64,000 nucleotides of DNA from Achromobacter aegrifaciens (GTDB lineage: Bacteria; Pseudomonadota; Gammaproteobacteria; Burkholderiales; Burkholderiaceae_B), in NCBI RefSeq assembly GCF_902859735.1, contig NZ_CADIJY010000003.1, positions 496,001-560,000 of the forward strand, read 5' to 3'. The notes below the pieces were generated by a model. It worked only from the letters and a program-made list of their open reading frames with translations, was not told where the DNA came from and did not search any database. The translations under genes and the position numbers were made by a program. This document shows, in pieces, positions 45,274-54,766 of the stretch; the stretch's first letter is position 1, and each line of letters begins with the position of its first letter.

Positions 45274-46074
45274 CTACCAGTAGTTTTCCACTGCCAGGTT
45301 GCCGGGGATGCCGCGGCGTCCAGGCTTGAAGCCGCGTTCGCCCAGCAGCTTGCGGGCGTCGGCCAGCATGTCGGGATTGCCGCAAAGCATGATCTTGGCC
45401 TGCTCGGGGTCCAGCGGCTGGCCTGCGAGCTGCTCCAGGCGGCCGTCGGCGATCAGCGTGGTCAGGCGTTCCTGCGGCATGCCGGGCAGGGCTTCGCGGG
45501 TGGCGATGGGTAGGTAGACGAGTTTCTGCGGATCCGCCGCGAAGAACTCGGCCAGCGCCGGCTGGTTGCGCCAGGATTCGATTTCGGTGCGGTAGGCGAG
45601 CTCCGCGGCGGTGCGCACTCCGTGCACCAGGATGATGCGGCGGTAGGCCCGCCAGACTGCCGGGTCGCGCAGGATCGAAAGGTAGGCAGACAGGCCCGTG
45701 CCCGAGGCCAGCAGCCAAAGATCGCCGCCCGGCGCGAAGCGCTCCAGGGTCAGAAATCCGTAGGGCGTCTTTTCCACATATAGCGAGTCGCCAGGCTGCA
45801 GCCGCGCCATGCGCGGACTGAACAGGCCTTCGGGGACCACGATGGAATAGAACTCCAGCCAGGGTTCGTGCGGCGCCGACACCATGGAATAGGCGCGCCA
45901 CAGCGTGGGTTCGCCTTCCGAGGCGCCGGCTTCCGGCAGACCGACCCGGGCGAACTGGCCCGGCTGGAACGTATACGCGTCGTCGCGCGTCACGCGCACG
46001 GAGAACAGCTTGTCAGGCACCCAGGTGTGGACGTGGGTAACGGTCTGGCGCGTGTATTTGGAGTCGTCGGTCAT
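45274..46074 (-). CDS. fpr: Ferredoxin/flavodoxin-NADP reductase
   Basis: A 266-aa FAD enzyme passing electrons between NADPH and ferredoxin or flavodoxin. FAD-binding RAYSMVSAPHE and the flavin/phosphate segment, NADP-binding LLASGTGLSAYLSILRDP, and the C-terminal CGNPDMLADARKLL with terminal VENYW (stacking aromatic) are standard for bacterial Fpr. The start at 46074 gives normal length; a longer frame to 46233 extends into the fdxA 3' region and is rejected. It follows fdxA by 49 bp on the same strand, pairing a ferredoxin with its reductase. Confidence 0.94.
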   Translation of the reverse strand: MTDDSKYTRQTVTHVHTWVPDKLFSVRVTRDDAYTFQPGQFARVGLPEAGASEGEPTLWRAYSMVSAPHEPWLEFYSIVVPEGLFSPRMARLQPGDSLYVEKTPYGFLTLERFAPGGDLWLLASGTGLSAYLSILRDPAVWRAYRRIILVHGVRTAAELAYRTEIESWRNQPALAEFFAADPQKLVYLPIATREALPGMPQERLTTLIADGRLEQLAGQPLDPEQAKIMLCGNPDMLADARKLLGERGFKPGRRGIPGNLAVENYW

Positions 46075-46123
46075 CGGTACATCGCGCGAGGCCGGCCGCC
46101 AGGGCGGGGCCGGCGTTCGCGGA

Positions 46124-46447
46124 TTATTTTTCCAGGTATTGCAGCTTGTCCTGCTTGCCATTCCATTCGTCGGCGTCGGGCAGGGGCTTCTTGGCACGGC
46201 TGATGCTGGCGAACTCGGGCGAGAGTTCGGCATTCAGGGCGATGAAATTCAACTGGTCCTGCGGCACGTCTTCTTCGGCGTAGATGGCATTGGCCGGGCA
46301 TTCCGGGATGCAGACGGCGCAGTCGATGCATTCGTCAGGGTCGATCACGAGGAAGTTCGGACCCTCACGAAAACAGTCCACCGGGCACACGTCTACGCAG
46401 TCGGTGTACTTGCACTTAATACAGTTTTCGGTGACAACGTGGGTCAT
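46124..46447 (-). CDS. fdxA: Ferredoxin FdxA (7Fe type)
   Basis: A 107-aa ferredoxin with N-terminal [18 protein letters not shown] and [12 protein letters not shown] motifs. The first site (C-x2-C-x4-C and a later Cys) fits a 3Fe-4S/4Fe-4S ferredoxin, with a C-terminal helix-rich extension (~60-107). It acts in cytosolic electron transfer, probably with the adjacent fpr reductase. Divergent from pncB across 156 bp. Confidence 0.94.
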   Translation of the reverse strand: MTHVVTENCIKCKYTDCVDVCPVDCFREGPNFLVIDPDECIDCAVCIPECPANAIYAEEDVPQDQLNFIALNAELSPEFASISRAKKPLPDADEWNGKQDKLQYLEK

Positions 46448-46603
46448 TCAGGAACTCCGGGAGCGGCGGCTTTTGTGTCTTGTTGGGCGGATTTTACCCA
46501 ATGCCGCGCCGATGTGCCGGCAATACCCGTATTGACATAGTGGCCCTTCGCCCTGAACAGCGGGAGCTCTATGCTATGGTGTCGCGAAACGAAACGCGCC
46601 ATC

Positions 46604-47779
46604 ATGATAATCACTTCGCTGCTCGACACCGATCTGTATAAATTCAGCATGATGCAGGTGGTTCTGCATCATTTTCCCGCTGCCCAGGTCGAGTACCGTT
46701 ACAAATGCCGCACGCCCGGGGTCGACCTGCGTCCCTACCTGGACGAAATCCGCGAGGAAGTGCATCAGCTATGCCAGTTGCGCTTCACCGAGGACGAACT
46801 TAAATATCTGGGCGGCTTGCGCTTTATCAAAAGCGACTTCGTCGATTTCCTCGAACTGTTCCATCTGCCGGAGCGCTGCATTCACATCGGCGTGGGCGAT
46901 GGGCCGGGCGAAATCAGCATCGAGGTCAAAGGCCCCTGGCTGCATACGATCCTGTTCGAGATCCCGGTGCTGGCCATCGTCAACGAGGTCTATTTCCGCA
47001 ACACCCGCAAGAATCCCGACTGGGAAGAGGGCCGCAAGCGCTTGCAGTCCAAGATGCACCTGGTGCTGGACGATCCGGCGCTGGCCGATTTCCGCGTGGC
47101 TGAGTACGGCACGCGGCGCCGCTTTTCCAAGATCTGGCACGAAGAAATCGTGTCCACCATGAAGTCGCAGATGGGCGTGCATTTCGCCGGCACCAGCAAC
47201 GTGCTGCTGGCCAAGCAACACGAAGTGCTGCCCCTGGGCACGATGGGCCACGAATACCTGCAAGCCTGCCAGGCGCTGGGTCCGCGGCTGCGCGATTCGC
47301 AGGTGTACGCGCTGGAGGTTTGGGCCAAGGAATACCGTGGCGACCTGGGCATTGCGCTGTCGGACGTCTACGGCATGGATGCCTTCCTGCGTGATTTCGA
47401 CATGTATTTCTGCAAGCTGTTCGACGGCGCGCGGCATGATTCGGGCGATCCCTTCGTCTGGGGCGAGCGCCTGCTCGAGCACTACCGCAAGAACCGCGTG
47501 GATCCGCGCGCCAAGACGCTGGTGTTCTCGGATTCGCTGACTTTCCCGCGCGCCATCGAGCTGGCCCGCCAGTTTTCCGGTCGCTGCAAGGTGTCCTTCG
47601 GCATCGGTACCAACCTGACCAACGACCTGGGCCACGAGCCCCTGCAGATCGTCATGAAGATGGTCCGCTGCAATGGCCAGCCGGTGGCCAAGGTGTCCGA
47701 CGCGCCGGAAAAGACCATGTGCGACGATCCGGCCTACCTGGCCTATCTGCGCCAGGTATTCCAGCTGCCCCCCGCCTGA
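46604..47779 (+). CDS. pncB: Nicotinate phosphoribosyltransferase
   Basis: A 391-aa enzyme making nicotinate mononucleotide from nicotinate and PRPP, the NAD salvage entry. [20 protein letters not shown], the phosphohistidine region [29 protein letters not shown] and [11 protein letters not shown] are conserved in order. The start at 46604 ([10 protein letters not shown]) matches the family; an ATG at 46571 would add 11 residues ([11 protein letters not shown]) and is not supported. The next gene is a RidA protein. Confidence 0.95.
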   Translation: MIITSLLDTDLYKFSMMQVVLHHFPAAQVEYRYKCRTPGVDLRPYLDEIREEVHQLCQLRFTEDELKYLGGLRFIKSDFVDFLELFHLPERCIHIGVGDGPGEISIEVKGPWLHTILFEIPVLAIVNEVYFRNTRKNPDWEEGRKRLQSKMHLVLDDPALADFRVAEYGTRRRFSKIWHEEIVSTMKSQMGVHFAGTSNVLLAKQHEVLPLGTMGHEYLQACQALGPRLRDSQVYALEVWAKEYRGDLGIALSDVYGMDAFLRDFDMYFCKLFDGARHDSGDPFVWGERLLEHYRKNRVDPRAKTLVFSDSLTFPRAIELARQFSGRCKVSFGIGTNLTNDLGHEPLQIVMKMVRCNGQPVAKVSDAPEKTMCDDPAYLAYLRQVFQLPPA

Positions 47780-47851
47780 CGGCGGCTCGGGGTAAATTGC
47801 GGGTTCTTCAGTATCGTTCCACCCAACCCACTCGAATCTAGGGGACTATTC

Positions 47852-48202
47852 ATGAGCAGCATCAAGCGCTTCCACGTGGCCAAGCGCCTGTCCGACATGG
47901 CCGTGTACAACGGCGTCGCGTACCTGGCCGGCCAGGTGCCGGACGATTCCACGCTGGACATCACCGGCCAGACCGAACAGGTGCTCGCCACGATCGACCG
48001 CCTGCTGGCCGAAGCCGGCACTGACAAGACCAAGATCCTGATGGCCCAGATCTACGTGGCCAACATGAAGGAATTCGATGGCATGAACAAGGCCTGGGAC
48101 GCCTGGGTCGCCGACGGCAATTCGCCTCCGCGCGCCACCGTCGAAGCCCGCCTGGCCAATCCGGACTACAAGGTCGAAATCGTCGTGACGGCTGCCGTCT
48201 AA
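47852..48202 (+). CDS. RidA/YjgF-family protein
   Basis: A 116-aa RidA-superfamily protein. The family hydrolyses reactive enamine/imine intermediates, and the key Arg sits in SPPRATVEARLANPDYKVEI. AYLAGQVPDDSTLDITGQTEQVLATIDRLLAEAG fits the strand-helix core. The end lacks the longer tail of archetypal RidA (about 128 aa), so it belongs to one of the Rid1-7 side groups rather than certain RidA itself. It follows pncB by 72 bp and is likely cotranscribed or independently expressed. Confidence 0.9.
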   Translation: MSSIKRFHVAKRLSDMAVYNGVAYLAGQVPDDSTLDITGQTEQVLATIDRLLAEAGTDKTKILMAQIYVANMKEFDGMNKAWDAWVADGNSPPRATVEARLANPDYKVEIVVTAAV

Positions 48203-48296
48203 GACGCCTGCCGCGTCGGGCGCCCCGGGCGCCTGATGCGTGCACGGGGCGGGCTGGCGCGTGCGCCACCCGTCTCATCATCCCGCGTTGTGCCGG

Positions 48297-48806
48297 CTAC
48301 TGCCCGAGCAACAGCGTCGCGGCCAGCAGGCCGCCCAATTCCTCGCATTTCGCAATATCCGCGCCGGCCATGATCTTGGGCGCCAGGATCTGCTGCGCCG
48401 TCTGCGCACCCATGTTGACGATGAGCGCCGGCGCCAGCGCGTTGAGCCGCCAGCCCGTGCAGATGCGCTCGACCTGCCGCGCCGCACCCGCGCCGTCGCT
48501 GCCCGCGCTGATGGCGCAGGCGTAGGGCAAGCCTTGTATCCGGTCCAGCACCGCGTAATAGTTGCGGTCGAAGAATTCCTTCATCTCGCCGCTCAGCGAG
48601 GCCAGGTTCTCGGGGGCGCAGAACAGGTAGGCCTGGCTGGCGAGCATTTCTTCGGCCTGCGTGTCGGCGGCGCGCCGCAAGACCACGTCCAGGTCTGCCG
48701 TCTGTTCCAGTTGCGCGGCGGCCGCGCGCGCGCCGCGCGCAGCGGCTTCGGCCATCTGCCGCGCGGCGCCGGTGCGCGAATGCCACACGATCAGCAGCTG
48801 TTTCAT
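48297..48806 (-). CDS. Flavodoxin-like (WrbA/NAD(P)H reductase-like) protein
   Basis: A 169-aa flavodoxin-fold protein. The FMN phosphate loop is WHSRTGAARQMAEAAARGA. The second flavin loop region LFCAPENLASLSGEMKEFFDR resembles WrbA-like quinone reductases. The ATG at 48806 gives an ATGA overlap with the upstream mtfA, so the two are coupled. Substrate unknown; a redox role is inferred from the fold only. Confidence 0.83.
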   Translation of the reverse strand: MKQLLIVWHSRTGAARQMAEAAARGARAAAAQLEQTADLDVVLRRAADTQAEEMLASQAYLFCAPENLASLSGEMKEFFDRNYYAVLDRIQGLPYACAISAGSDGAGAARQVERICTGWRLNALAPALIVNMGAQTAQQILAPKIMAGADIAKCEELGGLLAATLLLGQ

Positions 48807-49636
48807 GCGTAGCGTTCCAGCGGATCCTGCCGGTAGTAGGCCCGCAGCAGCCCATACCATTGCGGCAGCGCTTCGTGCATGGGGTAGGGATCCACGAAGA
48901 AGTGTTCCGAGCTGACCGCGAAGAACTCGGCTTCGTCGGTGGCGGCATACGGGTCCATCGGCAGTTGGCCGTACCAGGCGTCGGCGGCCTCGCTTTCCGG
49001 ATCCACATCATGCGGGATGGCGGCCTCGACCGCGTCCACGGCAGCGATGAAGCGGTCCAGGCTGTCGTCCAGGATGCGGCGCCAGGCCTGTGGCTTGAGT
49101 TCGGGGTGCGCGGCCAGCGAGGGCATGCCGTCGGCATAGCCCGAACGCAGGTCCAGTTTGTGGGCGAACTCGTGGATGACCACGTTGAAGCCGCCGTCGG
49201 AGAACTGCGTGTCTTCCCAGGACAGCACCAGCGGCCCGCCTTCCCAGGCTTCGCCGGCGGCGTCCTCCAGGTATTCGTGCACCACGCCGTCATCGTCCTG
49301 GCGCGAGCGCGGGATGCGGAAGCTGGCGGGGTACACGATGATCTCGTCCCAGCCTTCATACAGTTCGGGCGCCAGGTTGAGGATGGGCAGGCTGGCCTGG
49401 GCCGCGATGCTCAGGCGCATGAAGTCCGAGACCTCCAGTCCTTGCGCGCCGTTGATGTGCTTGCTGGCCAGCAGCCAGGCCGAACGCGCCTGCAACTGGG
49501 CCGCTTCATCGGCTTTCAATGCCGCCAGGAACGGGTGGGCGTCCAGCACCTGTTGCCACAGTTCCGGGGAGATGCGGGCCTGCATTTCGGCCACCGCGGA
49601 GGGGCGGGCGCCCCGGCCCTTGAGCCAGCGCAACAT
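48803..49636 (-). CDS. mtfA: MtfA-type zinc peptidase
   Basis: A 277-aa protein of the MtfA family, a soluble zinc metallopeptidase known in E. coli to bind the glucose-PTS repressor Mlc. The zinc motif HEFAHKLD is near residue 155, and PRILDDSL-like WRRILDDSLDRFIAAVD and EAEFFAVSSEHFFVDP are the conserved C-terminal elements with the third ligand. The N-terminus MLRWLKGRGAR is basic without a membrane helix. Overlaps the flavodoxin-like gene by ATGA. Confidence 0.9.
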   Translation of the reverse strand: MLRWLKGRGARPSAVAEMQARISPELWQQVLDAHPFLAALKADEAAQLQARSAWLLASKHINGAQGLEVSDFMRLSIAAQASLPILNLAPELYEGWDEIIVYPASFRIPRSRQDDDGVVHEYLEDAAGEAWEGGPLVLSWEDTQFSDGGFNVVIHEFAHKLDLRSGYADGMPSLAAHPELKPQAWRRILDDSLDRFIAAVDAVEAAIPHDVDPESEAADAWYGQLPMDPYAATDEAEFFAVSSEHFFVDPYPMHEALPQWYGLLRAYYRQDPLERYA

Positions 49637-49741
49637 AAGCTTCGGTTCCTTCCATATGCCGGGGCTAGCGGCTGCTTTTGGTGTCTACAAACCCTAGTGT
49701 AGAGTGTCGGGATATCAAACTACATCCGCCTGCCGTCCGTC

Positions 49742-52009
49742 ATGTCCGCCCCGCCTGTTCCCGACGCGCCTACGCCTTTCGACGCTACCTGGCGCCAGGA
49801 GGTAGGCGCCGGCCTGGATGCCGAGGGCGTGGCGCTGATCGACCAGGCCGTGGCCTGGGCCGAACCGCGTTTCGAAGGGCAGCAGGCGCTGACCGGCGAA
49901 CCCCTGGCCGGACACGGCGCGGGCGTGGTCCGCATCCTGGCGGCCTTGCATACCGATGCCGCCACCCGCGCCGCGGCGCTGCTGGCTGCCTTGCCGACCG
50001 ACCTGATGGCGCCCGCGCCGTCCCTGCGCAGCGATCCGGTCGCGGCCGCCTTCGGTCCCGAGATCGCGCGGCTGGTGCAGGGCACGCGCGCGCTGCTGCG
50101 CCTGGGCGTGGTGGCGCGGCAGGCGAGCGACGCCGCCGCCGAAAGCGGCTCGCAAAAGGAAATGCAGCGCAAGATGCTGCTGGCCATGGCGGCCGACCTG
50201 CGCATCGTGCTGATGCGGCTGGCCTCGCGCCTGCGCACCTTGCGCTGGCACGCGGAAAGCAAGGCGCCGTGCTCCACCGATTTCGCCCGCGAAACCCTGG
50301 ACCTGTATGCGCCGCTGGCGAACCGCCTGGGGATCTGGCAGATCAAGTGGGAAATGGAAGATCTGGCGTTCCGCTTCCTGGAGCCCGACAAGTACAAACA
50401 GATCGCCCGCCTGCTGGAAGAAAAGCGGGTGGAGCGCGAAGCCTTCATCGCCGGCGCCATCGAGCGCCTGCAGACGGGATTGGCCAAGGCGGGCGTCGAG
50501 GCCGAGGTCAGCGGCCGGCCCAAGCACATCTACAGCATCTGGAACAAGATGCGCGTGAAGCGGCTGGATTTCTCGCAGATGTACGACCTGCGCGCGCTGC
50601 GCATCATCGTTGACGACGTGCGCGCCTGCTATACGGCGCTGGGCATGGTGCACGAAATGTGGACGCCGATCTCGGAAGAATTCGACGACTATATTTCGCG
50701 GCCCAAGCCCAACGGTTACCGCTCGCTGCACACGGTGGTGGCCGACGACGACGGCCGTCCCTTCGAAGTGCAGATCCGCACGCGCGAAATGCATCAGTTC
50801 GCCGAATACGGCATGGCCGCGCATTGGCGCTACAAGGAAGCGGGCGCCAAGGGCGGCCAGGTGGCGGCCTCCAGCGAATACGACCGGCAACTGGCGTGGA
50901 TGCGGCAACTACTGGCCTGGAACAGCGATGTCGAGGGCGGCGGCGAACCCGCCCAGCCCGCGCCCGCCAAGCCGGCATCGGGCAGGCAGCGCGGCCCGGC
51001 GGCGGCGCCGGCCCATACCGATGAGCGCATCTACGTGCTGACGCCGCAGGCGCGCGTGATCGAACTGCCCGCCGGCGCCACGCCGGTCGATTTCGCCTAT
51101 CACCTGCACACCGACCTTGGCCACCGTTGCCGCGGCGCCCGCGTCGACGGGCAGATGGTGCCGCTGCAGACCCATCTGTCCACCGGCCAGACCGTGGAGA
51201 TCATCTCCGCCAAGTCCGGCGGGCCGTCGCGCGACTGGCTCAACCCGCAGCTGGGCTTTCTGGCCAGTCCGCGGGCCCGCGCCAAGGTGCGCATGTGGTT
51301 CAACGCGATCGAATTGCAGCAGCGCATCACGCAGGGCCAGGCGCTGGTCGAAAAGGAATTGCAGCGGCTGGGCAAGACTGCCGTCAATCTGGAACAGCTG
51401 GCGCAGAACCTGGGATTCGCCCGCGCCGACGACCTGTACGTGGCGGCGGCCAAGGAAGAGTTCAGCCTCCGGCAGATCGACACCCTGTTCCAGCAGCCCG
51501 GGCCGGTCGTCGAGCCGCAGCCGGCCGCCTTGCGCCATGCCAGCGCCGGCAGCGCCGAGAAAAGCGGCAAGAGCGGCGTGCTGGTGGTGGGGGTGGGGTC
51601 GCTCTTGACGCAGCTGGCGCGCTGCTGCCGTCCGGCGCCGCCCGATCCGATCGCCGGCTTTGTCACGCGCGGACGCGGGGTGTCGATCCACCGCAGCGAT
51701 TGCCACAGCTATCTGGCGCTGGCCGCGCGAGAGCCGGAGCGCGTCATCGAGGTGGCCTGGGGCGAAACCGCCGACACGTTCTACCCGGTGGACATCAGTG
51801 TGCGCGCGCACGACCGTTCCGGCCTGTTGCGGGACCTGTCCGAAGTCTTTGCGCGGCTGCGCCTGAACGTGGTGGGCGTGAACACACAGAGCAAGCAGTC
51901 GCTGGCCCATATGGTGTTCACGGTGGAAGTGCGCGGCGGGGAATCGCTGTCGCGCGCGCTGGACGCCCTGGCCGAAGTGCCGGGCGTGTCGTCGGCGACA
52001 CGCCGCTAG
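49742..52009 (+). CDS. relA: (p)ppGpp synthetase RelA
   Basis: A 755-aa stringent-response synthetase. Domains in order: degraded HD region (~40-190) lacking the HD metal motif (the position reads ALLAALPTDLM), synthetase (~240-365) with E313-F-D-D316 (EXDD, typical of RelA rather than SpoT) and PKPNGYRSLHTVV, a TGS domain (~425-490), a helical region, a cysteine-rich ZFD (LTQLARCCRPAPPDP, HRSDC) and a C-terminal ACT domain. It should therefore synthesise but not hydrolyse (p)ppGpp when uncharged tRNA stalls ribosomes. The C-terminal regulatory half is complete. It faces an MHS transporter. Confidence 0.95.
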   Translation: MSAPPVPDAPTPFDATWRQEVGAGLDAEGVALIDQAVAWAEPRFEGQQALTGEPLAGHGAGVVRILAALHTDAATRAAALLAALPTDLMAPAPSLRSDPVAAAFGPEIARLVQGTRALLRLGVVARQASDAAAESGSQKEMQRKMLLAMAADLRIVLMRLASRLRTLRWHAESKAPCSTDFARETLDLYAPLANRLGIWQIKWEMEDLAFRFLEPDKYKQIARLLEEKRVEREAFIAGAIERLQTGLAKAGVEAEVSGRPKHIYSIWNKMRVKRLDFSQMYDLRALRIIVDDVRACYTALGMVHEMWTPISEEFDDYISRPKPNGYRSLHTVVADDDGRPFEVQIRTREMHQFAEYGMAAHWRYKEAGAKGGQVAASSEYDRQLAWMRQLLAWNSDVEGGGEPAQPAPAKPASGRQRGPAAAPAHTDERIYVLTPQARVIELPAGATPVDFAYHLHTDLGHRCRGARVDGQMVPLQTHLSTGQTVEIISAKSGGPSRDWLNPQLGFLASPRARAKVRMWFNAIELQQRITQGQALVEKELQRLGKTAVNLEQLAQNLGFARADDLYVAAAKEEFSLRQIDTLFQQPGPVVEPQPAALRHASAGSAEKSGKSGVLVVGVGSLLTQLARCCRPAPPDPIAGFVTRGRGVSIHRSDCHSYLALAAREPERVIEVAWGETADTFYPVDISVRAHDRSGLLRDLSEVFARLRLNVVGVNTQSKQSLAHMVFTVEVRGGESLSRALDALAEVPGVSSATRR

Positions 52010-52016
52010 GCGGGAA

Positions 52017-52038
52017 ACCCGGGCCGGGCGGCCCGGGT
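52017..52038. terminator. GC hairpin between relA and the MHS transporter gene
   Basis: ACCCGGGCC (52017-52025) pairs with GGCCCGGGT (52030-52038), with a GGGC loop. Only a short TTT follows on the minus strand and none on the plus strand, so it is a weak bidirectional terminator at best. Confidence 0.5.
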
Positions 52039-52049
52039 GGGAGCAGGAC

Positions 52050-53363
52050 TCAGTTGTCCAGCTCTTCGTGCGCGCGGTCGCGCATGTAGAACGCGGCGAT
52101 CAGCCCCAGCGCCACGCCGAACATCACGTAATAGGCGGGCGCCATCGGCGAGCCGGTGGTCTTGATCAGCCAGGTCACGATGAACTGCGCGAAACCGCCG
52201 AAGATCATCACGGCCACGTTGTAGGCCAGGGACAGGCCCACCGAGCGCACGCGCGCGGGGAACAGTTCCGCCATCACCGTGCTGAACACGCCGAAGAATG
52301 CCGACACGAACAGGCAGACCACGACCTGCACGGCCAGCAGGCGGCCGATGGAAGGCGCATCCGACAGCCAGTAGTACAGCGGGTACAGCACGATCAGGTA
52401 GCCGATGAGCGAGCCGATCACCAGGGGGCGTCGGCCGATGCGGTCGGACCAGGCGCCCATGAAGGGCGTCAGCAGCACCATCAGCGCCGCGCCCGCCATC
52501 TGCACCAGGAAGGTCTGGTTCAGCGGCAGCTTCAGGATCTGCGTAGAGTAGGTCACCAGATACGTGAAGGTGATGTAGATGGACACGGTCGCGGTCACGA
52601 CCAGGCCCACGCCGATCAGCGCTTCGCGGGTATGCGTCTTCAGCATCTGGCCCAGGCTCAGGCGCTGCACGTCGCCGCGGGCGGCGGCTTGGCGCTCTTC
52701 TTCCTTGATCTGCTTGAACGCGTCGGTTTCATCGACGTTGCGGCGGATATAGATGGCGATGGGGACAATGACCAGGCCGAACGCGAACGGCAGGCGCCAT
52801 GCCCAGTCGGCGATCTGTTGCGGGGTGAAGAACTCGGTGATGAGCGTGCCGCAGGCCGCGCCGATCAGCAGCGCCAGCATCTGGCCGGCCATCTGCCAGG
52901 AACCGTAGAAGCCGCGCTTGCCGTTGGGCGCCATCTCGATCAGCAGCGCCGTCGAGGTGCCGAATTCGCCGCCGGCGGAGAAGCCCTGCAAGAGGCGAGC
53001 GATCAGGATGAAGATCGGGGCCAGGATGCCGGCCGCGTGGTAGGTGGGGGCCACGGTGATCAGCGCGATCGACACGGCCATCAGCGAGGTCACCATGACC
53101 ATGGCGGCCTTGCGGCCTTTCTTGTCGCCGTACAGGCCAAGGATGATGCCGCCCACGGGGCGCATGAAGAAGCCGACGCCGAAAATGGCGGTGGTCATCA
53201 GGATGGCGTTCAGCTCGCTGCCGGGAACGCTTGGGTCGGTGGGGAAGAACAGCTTCGAGATGATCGGCGTCATGAACGCGAACACCAGGAAGTCATACCA
53301 TTCGAGGGCATTGCCTATTACTGCCGCCACGATGTTGCGTGTGGGAACTGCTTTGTGCTGCAC
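52050..53363 (-). CDS. MHS-family major facilitator (citrate/dicarboxylate-type H+ symporter)
   Basis: A 437-aa, 12-helix inner-membrane transporter of the metabolite:H+ symporter family. The motif GNALEWYDFLVFAF near the N-terminus, GFFMRPVGGIILGLYGDKKGRK between helices 2 and 3, and RLLQGFSAGGEFGTSTALL are the family signatures. Relatives carry citrate, alpha-ketoglutarate, shikimate or proline/betaine; the substrate here is not deducible. It stands alone between relA and argE. Confidence 0.9.
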   Translation of the reverse strand: MQHKAVPTRNIVAAVIGNALEWYDFLVFAFMTPIISKLFFPTDPSVPGSELNAILMTTAIFGVGFFMRPVGGIILGLYGDKKGRKAAMVMVTSLMAVSIALITVAPTYHAAGILAPIFILIARLLQGFSAGGEFGTSTALLIEMAPNGKRGFYGSWQMAGQMLALLIGAACGTLITEFFTPQQIADWAWRLPFAFGLVIVPIAIYIRRNVDETDAFKQIKEEERQAAARGDVQRLSLGQMLKTHTREALIGVGLVVTATVSIYITFTYLVTYSTQILKLPLNQTFLVQMAGAALMVLLTPFMGAWSDRIGRRPLVIGSLIGYLIVLYPLYYWLSDAPSIGRLLAVQVVVCLFVSAFFGVFSTVMAELFPARVRSVGLSLAYNVAVMIFGGFAQFIVTWLIKTTGSPMAPAYYVMFGVALGLIAAFYMRDRAHEELDN

Positions 53364-53483
53364 GGTTTCTCCTTGGGGTTTGCCTAACCGGGCGACATTC
53401 TAGGCGCTTCGCGCGCCGGACCACGCCGAGACGCGGAGGCGCGCTGGCCTTACACTCCTGTTTTTCCCCAAGAGAGTAGTGAC

Positions 53484-54635
53484 ATGAACGCGCGCACCTG
53501 GCTGGAAACGCTGGTTGGCTTTGACACCACCAGCCGTAATTCCAATCTTGCCCTGATCGAAACCGTCCGGGATTGGCTCAAGGGCCAGGGCGTCGACGCA
53601 TGGCTGGCGCACAATCCGGAGCGCACCAAGGCCAACCTGTTCGCGACCTTGCCCGCCCAGGACGGCGGCATGCAGGGCGGCATCGTGCTGTCCGGCCACA
53701 CCGACGTGGTGCCGGTCGACGGCCAGGAATGGAGCACGGATCCGTTCAAGCTCGTCGAAAAGGACGGCCTGCTCTATGGCCGCGGCAGCTGCGACATGAA
53801 GGGTTTCATCGCCAGCTCGCTGGCAATGGTGCCGGAATTCCTGGCCATGCCGCGCAAGAAGCCGATGCACCTGGCGTTCTCGTATGACGAGGAAGTCGGC
53901 TGCGCCGGCGCGCCCTACATGCTGGCCGACCTGCACGAACGCGGCATCCGCCCCGAAGGTTGCGTGGTGGGCGAACCCACCGGCATGCAGGTGGTGGTGG
54001 CGCACAAGGGCATCAACCTGTTCCGCTGCAAGGTGCACGGCAAGGCGGCGCACTCGTCGCTGACCCCGCGCGGCTGCAACGCCATCGAATATGCCGCCCG
54101 CCTGATCTGCCGCATCCGCGACCTGGCCGACAGCTTCAAGGCCAACGGCCCCTACGACCAGTTCTACGACGTGCCGTTCTCCACGATGACCACCAACCAG
54201 ATCCGGGGCGGCATCGCGGTCAATACCATCCCCGAACTGTGTGAATTCACCTACGAATTCCGTAACCTGCCCGGCATGCAGCCCGACGAGATCCAGGCAG
54301 AAGTTGAAAAATACGTGCGCGAAGAGCTCCTGCCGCGCATGAAGGCCGAGTTCGACGGCGCCAGCATCGAAATCGAGACGGGCGCGGCCGCGCCCGCCCT
54401 GGAAGCGTCCGAGGAAGCCGCCATCACCCAGCTGGTGCGCGCCCTGACCGAAGACCGCGCCACCCGCAAGGTTGCCTACGGCACCGAGGCCGGCCTGTTC
54501 CAGGGCATCGGCATCCCCACCGTGGTCTGCGGCCCCGGCCATATCGAACAGGCCCACAAGCCCAACGAGTACGTCGCGCTGGACCAGTTGGCTGCCTGCG
54601 ACACCTTCCTGCGCCGCCTGGGGCAGTCGCTCTGA
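53484..54635 (+). CDS. argE: Acetylornithine deacetylase
   Basis: A 383-aa M20-family metallohydrolase removing acetyl from N-acetylornithine in arginine synthesis. SGHTDVVPVDGQEWSTDPF and GRGSCDMKGFIA carry the first metal ligands (His, Asp) and catalytic Asp, EEVGCAGA the Glu pair, GEPTGMQVVVAHKG and the final CGPGHIEQAHKPNEYV the last His. The length and these motifs fit ArgE over DapE or carboxypeptidase G2. Single gene between an MHS transporter and trpB. Confidence 0.93.
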   Translation: MNARTWLETLVGFDTTSRNSNLALIETVRDWLKGQGVDAWLAHNPERTKANLFATLPAQDGGMQGGIVLSGHTDVVPVDGQEWSTDPFKLVEKDGLLYGRGSCDMKGFIASSLAMVPEFLAMPRKKPMHLAFSYDEEVGCAGAPYMLADLHERGIRPEGCVVGEPTGMQVVVAHKGINLFRCKVHGKAAHSSLTPRGCNAIEYAARLICRIRDLADSFKANGPYDQFYDVPFSTMTTNQIRGGIAVNTIPELCEFTYEFRNLPGMQPDEIQAEVEKYVREELLPRMKAEFDGASIEIETGAAAPALEASEEAAITQLVRALTEDRATRKVAYGTEAGLFQGIGIPTVVCGPGHIEQAHKPNEYVALDQLAACDTFLRRLGQSL

Positions 54636-54766
54636 GGGCAGGCTGACGGTTCCCGGGGCGGCTGGGGCGTTGCCCCCGGCCGCTGCCGGCGTCAGGTAAA
54701 ATGACGGGTTGCAAACCGGATTTGCGGCCGGCAGTGGCCTGCCGCGATACCCGGGGGAGATGCTTG

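Noticed and set aside
49742-50310. RelA as a truncated or damaged bifunctional enzyme
   Set aside because: Loss of the HD motif together with EXDD is the normal state of monofunctional RelA, not damage.
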